Source: Glandiceps talaboti (lineage: Eukaryota > Hemichordata > Enteropneusta > Spengelidae). From it: a stretch of DNA of 64,000 nt. How positions within the stretch are numbered: the stretch's first letter is position 1; every line of letters starts with the position of its first letter. Made by a program: the position numbers and the translations under genes. The stretch spans positions 4,755,540-4,819,539 of the forward strand of contig NC_135569.1 in assembly GCF_964340395.1 (NCBI RefSeq), written 5' to 3'. This document shows positions 25,784-35,800 of the stretch, in pieces. The notes under the pieces are model-generated. The model was not told the DNA's origin. It saw only the letters and a program-made list of their open reading frames with translations, and searched no databases.

Positions 25784-28700
25784 TTAATCTTCTTTAGATG
25801 AATCTTCTTTGTCAGATTCCTCTTTACTGGGATTATAATCTTTCCTTGGTTTTTTTCTTGGTTCTTCATATCCGGGAGGGCTTCTTTCTCTATGGTGGTG
25901 TTTATATCTGTAAGAAATGATACAAAATACACAGAATTGATATTCTTTTATTCCCAGAAATATAAATATATATAATACATTTGATTTATGATAAATGATT
26001 ATATGATACCAGGAAATGGGGATTAGAGGTAGTTGACTTGCAACTATTTATACTAATCTACTTGCCATAATTGGGTAAACTCTGCCAGGGTGTGATATGG
26101 AAAAGTATGCCTTAGTGTTACAAATTCTATTTTAGGTAACAAAAATAGGTCTTTCCAAATTTACCATGGTGGCACTCTACTTCCTGTCTGTGTGTACCTT
26201 GGGGGTATACATGGTATAGGTTACTGGGTTAATCATAGAGCACTGCTGCTTTCCTTGATGTCTGAACAATACACAAAAAACCTCCCTGATTATACTAACT
26301 TCTACAGAATACCTGGGGACAAAGCTCTTAAGAAATGGTACAATGAGGTGATGATACCCCCAATTTGAGTGAGGGCGCTGTATTCTCAATTTCCTGTCTT
26401 CAGTCTGTAATGGCCTATTCATTCAAAGAACTGAAACCGAGCTTTTCAGAATACTAAGACAGACACAATTAAAACCATTATTCCATGCACAAGCCAGGTT
26501 CAACAAAAAATATGGAATATATACTCTAGTCATTCTACATCACGACAACGTGCATCTATGTCATAACAACGTCACTGGTTGTGCTGTGTTCGAAATATGA
26601 GTCAAAACATTCAAAACTGCCATTACTTTCGGAAGTTTCTGTGATTTTTCTTTGATAATACTGGCGCTGGTATAATTATGTTATTATCCCAATATCTTCT
26701 TCATTCAGCTGGAAAATACTTGTGACCTACGGATTGTTACTACAAGTCACCGGACAAGTAGTGACAACCCTTAGGTCATGAGTAATTTTCCTGACTAAAT
26801 AAAGAACAATATTGGGGAAATTTCATCAAATTATTGCTCACTGTGGTAGATACCCAAGTGGGTGATAGTTGAGCCTTTGTTGTGTGAATATAATCACCCT
26901 GTGATCAAGACAGGTAAACACTGGAAGTCCCCTAGGTGTGCACTACAAGATTATAGAAGTCATCACAAGTGTTACCCTACTGTGAATACAATTCAACCAA
27001 TGTCCACTCAATTGCTGATACCAGCATGTAGTCATAATTTGTATCTATCGATAGTTTACAGAAAGCTTGGCTGTTCAGCAGCGAATTGAATTCAAAATTT
27101 TATGTATTACTTTTAAATTCATAAATGGATTTGCACCATCTTATTTAAGTGAATTGCTGACAAAACGAGCCACTAGTCGTACCCTTCATTCTTAATCCAA
27201 TGGTACCATAAATTTACACCAGCCTATTGGCAGTACTACGTATTACGGTAACCAAGCTTTTTCAATCTGATCCCATCGTCTACTTAATGCCTTGCCATCA
27301 CCAATCTGAGTTGCTTCTTCATTCACCAGTTTTAAAAGCAGTCTGAAAACTTACCTTTTAAAGTTGTTTTATAACTAGTCATTATACTTATTTGCAAGTG
27401 AACCTTTTTACTAATACGTTTCTAATATTGGGACATTTTTAACATTTTTATTTTCAAATAGTGTATTTTTGTTGTGTTGTATGTCTGTTTTTATTTTTCC
27501 AATAAGTTGTACAGCATCATGATTATTTTTAATGTAATGTGCTTTATAAGAATTAAAGATTGATTGATTGATTGATTCAGCCAATTCTGAGCTACTTACT
27601 CTCTGCCACTGGTGATGGCTAGTCTATCATGTCTGTCATATGGTCGACTTCTGATGGCAGACTGTCTACTGCTACTACTGTGGTAATTACTTGTTTTCTC
27701 CTTCCATTCTTGATCAAATGTACGTGCATCACCTGTAACATGAACAAACAAAACACGGTTACCATGGTAACATGTTATTTAACTGCCACACATATAGGCA
27801 GAATTTACTCAGTCAAGTTATATTACCGATTATCAATCTTCTCTGTAGTAAAATTAACAAAAGTCACCAAACTAGTTGCAACTGGCACATTTTATTGAAA
27901 ATGTTTTATCAGATAAAATAACTTATAATCCTGACTAGTATGGAGTTATCTGTGAGTGAACAAATTTTTTGTATGTAAAATACCAAACATTTTACATTTA
28001 TTCAATCTTTTGCAAAATTCTTGATTTACAAACAAGGACTTGCCATATGTTGTTTCACATTGAATTTTCATGTAGGAAGCCATGATGAAATTGTTGTATA
28101 AAATAAAAATCCAAAATAAATACCTAATCCTTATCAATATGGCCACTTTAAGGTATATATCTCAACCCCCCCCCCCCCCCCCCCTTACCTTCTTCTATAT
28201 TATGGAATTCTTGATTTTCCTCTTCCTCTCCTGTTCTTCTGTTTCTTGACTTCCCGATCACATGACCTCTTTCGTCTGAAATCATTTAAATAATAAACAA
28301 ATTTGCTTTAATATTTCAGATCACACAAAGATTTGAAATTTTGATAGACTGTTCACACAGCAGGTCACTATTCCTATAAAAACACCATCTGGCAAAAAGA
28401 AAATATGGATAAATGATGGAAATACAGAGTTTGCAATGAATGGAAAGTCATTGACGTGTGCTTTGTTTAACTTACATATATGATGTCCAATTGACATTTT
28501 CTCCACACCAGACTCTGAATCTCTTACGGCTTTTCTTGTTTCTTTGATCTGAAAGTTAAAATCAATATATACAGAATCAAACTTTTGTGGACTATATCAT
28601 AACTTGTAGTCACCAAGGTCAAATGGTTAGAGTAGCTAGCTTGGAATCTGCAAGTTCAAGTGTTGTTGCTGCATCTAAGATAGTAGTGTCCTGGATGTGA

Positions 28701-31700
28701 TGATAGCTGGACATGATGTGAGGGTAGTTTGCTATAGTGTTGTGGCAGTATTTTGTGTGTGATGGTAGTTAGGTGTGTGTGTGTGTGCTGGTTGCTGGGT
28801 ATATTGTGTGGTGGTACCGGTAGATGGTATATATAGGTTGGTATAGTGTGGTAGTTTTCTGCGTGTGATGGTAGTTGGGTGTGTGTAGTAATAGCTGGGT
28901 ATATTGTTTGATGATAGTATGGTATATTGTGATGGTAGTTTTCTGTGTGTTGTGGTAGTTTTCTTCGAGTGATGGTAGATGGGTATAGAGTTTGATGATA
29001 GTTTGCTATAGTGTTGTGGTAGTTTCCTGTGTGCAATCATAGTTGGGTATGAGTGACAGTGGTTGGATATTATAGGGTGATGGTAGTGGGTGTGTGTGGT
29101 GGTAGCTGGGTATATTGTTTGGTGGTAGATGGTATATTGTGATGGAAATTTTCTGTATGTTGTGGTAGTTTTCTATGTGTGATGGTATATAGGAATACTG
29201 TGATGGTGTGTGGTAGTAGTGTGTTGTAGTATTTTGTGTCACCGTAGATGGAAATATGATTTCTAAACTTACCCCTCCAGGTGCTGTTCTGGTAGAAGAT
29301 GAGGCATGATAAACTTCACCATTGTTGGAGAATGAGGTGACTGACGATTGGCTGAATGTGTGGGTATGTGGGTTGGGAGCCATTTGCTGCTGTGCAAATA
29401 ATGAAAACACAAGATTAAATTCTGACATTATATGTGCAGATCCCCTGACAACATACTGGTAGGCACACACACTTGTGAAAATATAGGTGCACATCCTCCG
29501 ACATTGTGTGCAGATCCCTTGACAATACAGATATACATTCACATTCCCCTGATGATATAGGTGCAGATCCCCTGACAATACACATATACATCCATATTCC
29601 CCTGATGATATAGGTGCAGATCCCCTCACAATACACATATACATTCACATTCCCCTGATGATATAGGTGCAGATCCCCTGACAATACACATATACATTCA
29701 CATTCCCCTGATGATATAGGTGCAGATCCCCTGACAATACACATATACATTCACATTCCCCTGATGATATAGGTGCAGATCCCCTCACAATACACATATA
29801 CATTCACATTCCCCTGATGATATAGGTGCAGATCCCCTGACAATACACATATACATTCACATTCCCCTGATGATATAGGTGCAGATCCCCTGACAATATA
29901 CACGTACATGCACTCTCCTCTGACAACATAGATGCAGAATCCCCTGAAAATATACATTGTAGGTATAGACACATGAAGTCTCCATAAAGCATATATGGAT
30001 CACCAGATATGGGACAGTTTTTGTTATTTTTAACAACAAGTAGACAAACACAAAGTTACAACTTACTACTGTACTACCAGTATACTTACAAAGTTTGGCT
30101 GCATGTTCATCATCATCATACTATTCATGTTAAGGAACGAATTATCAAACATAGTGTATGGCTGTGCTACCATAGCACCACCCTGTAAAATGCAAACAAA
30201 AACAACCATAGGTCAATTCTCCAATATTTTTCTTCATTCAGCCAAGGAAAATACAAGTAACCTAAGGGACTCTGTCTCTATGAGTCTTAAGAGATGAGTA
30301 GTGACAAAGCCCCTTAGGTCATGAGTATTTCCTGCTGAATGAAACAAAATACTGCTTTGATTTATTCAATTATACCTTCACATGCATAATTTATTAAATA
30401 TTAAGAAAAATATGGTGATTTCAAACACACTGAATCATAATTCATAAAGTATCCTTTATCAACACAGATAATCTTAAGAATCACACTAATGTTGGTTTTT
30501 ATATAGCAGTTTCTCACTCTGTGCTCAAAGCACTTTACAATTATTACCCCTGGCATGGATCTATAGCACCACAACGGCCCTTTACTTCCTCAATTTCTGG
30601 GGGAGCATACAATCCATTGCAGCCTTTATAAGCACATAGGATTAAAGCATTCACATTGCAACCTCTATCCTACCAGGTCCCCAATTATACAGCTGGGTTG
30701 ACCGAGGCACAGTTGTGGTTCAAATCTTGCCCAAGGACTTTAGCCACTCGGAAACAAACGGCAGCGATGGGACTCAAACCTGCGAAATGCAGATTCCAAG
30801 CTGGCCACTCTACCCATTCACCCATCATGACTCTATTAGGTACTATGAGTGATACCAGAACACTGTTTTCACCAGTGTTCCCTCTAAGTCATGGTCAGTG
30901 TGCCCTCCAACCCAAATTGACATGCCACTGACGCACACAATTTCTAGTGATGCACCAAAATTTGGTGTTTCCCTATCTCTTACTATGTGGTGACCAGTGT
31001 GCCTTCTAAGACAATTTGACGTGCCACTGATGCATACAATTTCGAGTGACACACCAAAATTTGGTGTTTCCCTATCTCTTACTAAGTGGACCATGAGAGA
31101 GAACAATGCAAACAGTTAGATTTTGATTTACCAGTGTGGGATGTACTGGTTGCCTTCTCATATGAGGTGCTCCCATAACGGTTCCATCAGATATTGCATT
31201 GAAGGGGCTTGGAGGAAACAAGGAAGGAAAACCAAAGTCATTGAAGACTGCACTCATCTGACGTTGTTGCTCCCTGAAAAAAACAACACAAAATCTCATT
31301 GCAAAATTAAACACAAGATAACGTTGATAATATGATGGAGACTGTGACATTTGGGATATTAGAATACAGGATAAAGTTGATAAAATGATGGAAACTGTGA
31401 TATTAGGGTTAGGGATGTTAGAATACAGGATAAAGTTGATAAAATGATGAAGACTGTGACATTAGGGTTAGGGATGTTAGAATACAGGATAAAGTTTATA
31501 AAATGAAGGAGACTGTGACATTAGGGTTAGGGATGTTAGAATACAGGATAAAGTGATGAACTGGATGACAGAGGAATTAAGCCAGTGTGAAATTATCACA
31601 CTTGTGGTTGGGTACCATCCGGTATGCTTCAGGAGTGTTTGATTTCTCTGTGTTACTAATCTTGTTGACTGATATTTCTTTGTGTTTTGTGATTTTAAAG

Positions 31701-32357
31701 GTTCACTTTGAAAAAGGATTAAACATACAGTACGATGTGATAAACAGTTGTTGACAAAATTATAGGAAAAGATGGCCCAGAACAAAAGAATAATCCTATG
31801 TAATCCTCATGGCTCCACTGATAAGATAACACTAATGTAAGAACCTGGGATTGAAACCCTGGCCTTTAATCATCGAGTACATTTTGTTTGTTTTACTTTA
31901 AGTGATAATTGTTTTGTGTACTATATAAATTAAGAGATCATAGATAAATAAACAATGCAGTGACCAGAAAGTGCACATGTAAAAACGGAGTTGTTGAAAG
32001 AGGATTAACAAAAGATTTTGACCTGAGGGTTTTACGAATGGTTCACCTCGTCTCGTGTACATTGTGTTCTAGGTATAGTCGTCATACACTATTAGTATTA
32101 ATATCATGATTATATAAACCATTTTTAACACGTTTAGGTGTGAAGCCATACTAAAGACAAAATATTGTACCCTATTACTATAATACAGACATATTGATAA
32201 GGAACACAACAGAGTGATGTGTGACCCCTTCAACGAAACTAGAACATCATGACATTTTTCAAAACTGAATCAGACGTAGCGAAAATAAACAAGCTTACCT
32301 AAACTCGGCAAAGAATGGGTCATTTTCGAAACCGCCGAACATACTTCGGCCGTACAT
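25784..32357 (-). CDS. mlf: Myeloid leukemia factor family protein, copy A
   Basis: MLF proteins are small, disordered, arginine-rich nuclear/cytoplasmic adaptors involved in haematopoiesis, chaperone contacts and transcription control. Exons in transcript order: 32357-32299, 31273-31132, 30182-30090, 29389-29273, 28548-28476, 28275-28189, 27732-27600, 25907-25784. The total is 828 bp, or 275 residues, with every join in frame (human MLF1 is about 268). Family marks are DPFF near the N-terminus, a Met-rich middle, STRTAPGG, IKETRKAVRDS, and GHHI followed by ERGHVI. The C-terminus is basic then acidic (KEDSSKED). Exons 5 and 6 are 73 and 87 bp, exactly as in copy B, showing shared ancestry. 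Exon 4 has a CAGCAG tandem acceptor that could vary by one Gln. Introns hold LINE, SINE and minisatellite DNA. Confidence 0.93.
26163..26418 (-). repeat. Dispersed repeat E, copy 2
   Basis: Reverse-complement match to the 10.0-kb copy, in MLF-A intron 7. Confidence 0.7.
26850..27060. mobile_element. MITE family A, partial copy
   Basis: Matches copy 1 internally (GTGGGTGATAG, AATCACCCTGTGATCAAGA, GGAAGTCCC) but lacks clear terminal repeats. It lies in the last intron of MLF-A. Confidence 0.6.
27045..27580 (+). mobile_element. LINE 3' end (L2/CR1-like), degraded
   Basis: Translation shows the reverse-transcriptase C-terminal tail (VQQRIEFKILCITFKFINGF, APSYLSELL, then FTSFKSSLKTYLLKLFY) with several stops. 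It ends in an ATTG repeat (GATTGATTGATTGATT at about 27560). It lies in the last intron of MLF-A on the opposite strand. Confidence 0.7.
27900..28151. mobile_element. MITE family B, partial copy in MLF-A intron 6
   Basis: Only one arm is well preserved (ACAAGGACTTGCCATATG through TATGGCCACTTTAA). The left part merges with a fragment resembling the 24.9-kb element (CTAGTTGCAACTGG at about 27867). Confidence 0.6.
28640..29245 (-). repeat. GT-rich minisatellite in MLF-A intron 4
   Basis: Plus-strand units GTGATGGTAGTTGGGTGTGT, GTTGTGGTAGTTTTCTGTG. Open frames across it are low complexity. Confidence 0.75.
29500..29935 (-). repeat. 53-bp minisatellite in MLF-A intron 3
   Basis: GATGATATAGGTGCAGATCC recurs every 53 bp (29551, 29604, 29657 ...), about eight near-identical units, so a young array. 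Confidence 0.88.
30495..30835 (-). mobile_element. Deu-domain SINE, copy 2
   Basis: Same head and Deu domain as the 24.3-kb copy (TTGTGCCTCGGTCAACCCAG), plus a longer tail whose plus-strand form includes CTCAAAGCACTTTACAATTA. It lies in intron 2 of MLF-A. Confidence 0.78.
31320..31555 (+). repeat. 59-60 bp tandem repeat in MLF-A intron 1
   Basis: TTAGAATACAGGATAAAGTT recurs at about 59-60 bp intervals; units contain TTAGGGTTAGGG. Confidence 0.8.
31745..31880 (-). repeat. Dispersed repeat paired with 63600-63800
   Basis: Complement of the block at the window's right end; shared GGGATTGAAACCCTGG-like palindrome and GTTATCTTATCAGTGGA.CCA on the opposite strand. Confidence 0.55.
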
Positions 32358-32869
32358 TTTGATACAACTGGCGAAGTGTGGACTTTCCTCCTGGAATGCA
32401 AGTAATTAGGGGATAAAAATCCCCGTTTTAAACGGATGTGTTGAGGTGTACGTTACGGCTGTTGTAGTCTTTCACTGTTCGAATACTCCGAGTTTCACGA
32501 TAATATTTACGAATACATGTACACAGCTGCAACGCAATTTGTGACAATTGTGCGCATGTGCAATTTACTACCCTCGTTCGTTCAAACATATTTTTTTCAC
32601 TATATCAAAATATGAAAATATTTACACAATATGTCTAATTTACTGAAAACTAATGATTTGTGAGCGAAATTAAAATACATTGTGTTAATATTACGCCTGA
32701 ATATTATTGGCGTAGTGTGCATCCGTTAGAGGGCGCTGTTTATGAGACTACTGGAAAATTCTGGAGTCAGTCGATTTCCCTATCCTGGCGTTGCAAACTC
32801 CGGTTGCATCGTTTGGTGTTGTTTACTTAGAAGGTAGTCTATTTTGCGGTTAAAATAATTCCTAACACT
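32358..32869. promoter_or_regulatory. Shared bidirectional promoter of the two MLF genes
   Basis: Only 512 bp separate the two divergent start codons, so both promoters must lie here unless there are unseen 5' UTR introns. The stretch contains an NRF1-like palindromic motif (TGCGCATGTGCA, near 32550) and the hairpin GGGGATAAAAATCCCC near 32408-32423. No TATA box stands at a clear distance from either gene. Motif function is inferred. Confidence 0.6.
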
Positions 32870-35800
32870 ATGCTGGGAGACTTCGAAGACCCCTTCTTCA
32901 GTGATTTCGGGTAAGCAAAACTAAATGTTGTGTAGTTTTTTATAAGTTATTAAAAGTACGTAAATCATACACTTCAGTGTCAGTGGTTTTCATGGCCCTA
33001 ATGTACCAACAGTAGCAAGTTTTATATAATATGTTCGGTATTCGGATAAGATTTACAAATGCACAAGGCTGTCATTATGTAGGTAAGACGATCGAGCGAT
33101 CAAGGATTCAGGAGCTACGACAATTTTGTCCAAAATCTTGATGAAAACTTAAAAGAACGTTTTGACATTTCGTGTATCTAAGGACGCTATGCCGTAACGA
33201 AGCTAGCGTCGGAAATCGGACCACGAAGATCAAGTACCGTAACTCACTGTCGACAGTGACACGTATGGGTACAACTTGCGGATGTTTTGTTTACCCATTT
33301 ACTTTTAACACTGTCTAAAACTCGCTTTGTTTATTTGTTCTAATATACTTCCGTGATCGTAGATTTTCCTCTTTGCAAATTGCAAATGCAAAAAATCAAT
33401 ATATTGCATAACTGCATGTCGGACCTTTAATAGCAAGTATTGTATACAAAACAAAAATAACACGTGAACGTAAACGCGAGCCTTCAAGTTCAACAAATTA
33501 CTTGGAAACCATTTGTATACACCAAGAGAATTCTTCCACATGGAAGTTTATCATCAGAAATTAAAATATGTGTATATTTACTTCTATCATCAAAATTATG
33601 ATCACAAAGTACTTTGCTGTAATTAGTATATTGATAAGTACAAGAATCAGGTGATGGAAATAAAATAATTTTCTATAATTGAGCCAGAACTTAAAGAATC
33701 TTCGATTTGCAGCTATCTTGACCCATGGAAAGAGTTCCACTGATTGCCACACTCATTTATAGTGTTCATATCAAGTGTAAAATAACCCTGGTTCATTTAT
33801 ACTGAATAATTAAATCACTAAACGATCAAGGTCCATAGTAAATTGAAACATCACATTCGTTTGCAATTTACCATTCCAAAGTAACTATATTGTACTGTCC
33901 TCTTGATTATTGGAACCATGAATAATATATTCTCCAACTCTGGTTCAATTATCCATTTAAGCCAACTGTGTTGTGTTCTAATGTTTTGAATTTGTAGATA
34001 ATGTTGCTAGGTGACGATAAGACCACATAAAATGTCTGCTAAGTGAATGGCAGGAGTGAGTGATACCATCACAACTGACAATTACTGTATAAATCTCATT
34101 GAGATCTATGTTTTTTAAGGATATCTTAAAATGTACATGAAACAGTCTTAATTTCTTTACCTTCTTACTAGTATCTTCTTTATTTAGTCCAAGGTTTGTA
34201 TTCCTAAATATTACATGTATCAACCATAAAAGTTACAAAATTAGTTGCTTCTCTAAGTCTAGTCTTTACCCACCACCTGACTGAGTTTGAATTACCAACG
34301 ATCATCACACAAACACATGAGAGGTATCAACTTGTTAGGGAAACCCTAATGTAATGTTTACTACTGAAACAATCACAATGCAACTGTCCAAAGTCTGTCC
34401 CTATTGATATGCAAATTAAAAGTACTTCACTGAGGAATTCTCTGGAAGGGGCTGGAGTGACTCAATATTATTTTTAGGCTAAAATAAACATTATTAGCTA
34501 AAGAAATCATTACTATTTCATTTTACATAATATGAATGCTATAATGAATGTAACTCATACTGAAATATTAAGGTTTACTTGTGGTTACAGGTTGTATTTG
34601 ACCCTTAGGGCTTGACCTCAGTTGACACACTTTATAATTTACAGTCACACTCTTGCCATTGGTGGCGCTCTTCAAATCCAGCATATTCTGAGTTACATAA
34701 TACAGCGCCACCAACGGTGGAATGTGACACACAGTAAAATGATTGCTTCATCATAATTAGTAATATTGTAACATTAATCTCCTCAATGACAGGGATAGGC
34801 ACAGAGATTTTGACAGAATGATGGAGCAGTTTGATAGAGCTCTAGGTGCTCCATTTCATCACGGTGGCTTGAGATCTTTGACTGATTCCAGACAAAGAGC
34901 ACTTACTGATGGACAAGAAGGGAGAAGACCAATCGGCAAAAAGGTAGAAAACCATTCTAATATTGTTTGTTTAGTCATGAAAATGTTATTTGGATGATGT
35001 ATTTCTTATTCATGGTAGTTTACTACTTTTAATTAAACTACTACTACTAGTCGGTGAGTGTCGGAATTTTAGAGACAGTTTCACCCATTCTATTCTGTTC
35101 TCCATCATGTTTTCCAAGTCTTCTTGCAGCAGCCCGATATCCATCGCAACAATGTTAGGGAAAGTGTATTTCTGTCTGCCTCGGTTCTTTCTACCATGTT
35201 TGGGTGACACCACAGGACAAGTTTGGATACTGGGTCCTTTGTATTTATGTAGGAATGCCCAGCAAGCTTGAGGCGTCTTTTATTAAAAGTCATTACCATT
35301 AGATAGAGCATATCAAAGTTACTGTTAATGGGGAACAACATAGTCTAAGGTATGCCATGACAGAGCGCCCTCACACATCGGTCAACCTCTCCCACAGAGG
35401 AGGCCAGTGAGGGCAGAATGACACGACATATCTTACAGTCTAGGACCAACACTCCAGGAAATAAAATAATTTTTATAAATTTTGGGTTCTAGAGAGTCAT
35501 TTCATGATTGCACACTACATACCCACATGTAATTGCTCCGAAACACCAGTTTGAAACTTGTTCCTCACTCATTGTCCAGTTAATGTCCTTGCCACGGACA
35601 CACTTTGCCTCATGGGCGTCAGCAGACATGCATATGTGATATGACAATAGCTCCACATAAAACAGAAGGTTTAGTAACAAAAAAACAAGACACACTTTTT
35701 TTTTTTAAAATTCAGATTATTTATATGACTTCCTTATTTTTTTTGGAACAATTTCAGGATTCTGGTGCTATGCAGGAGTTTGGTAGCTTTGATGATGGTT

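Noticed and set aside
28615-28680. tRNA-like block (ATGGTTAGAGTAGC ... GTTCAAGT)
   Set aside because: Looks like the head of the local SINE family; it lacks a full cloverleaf and terminator.
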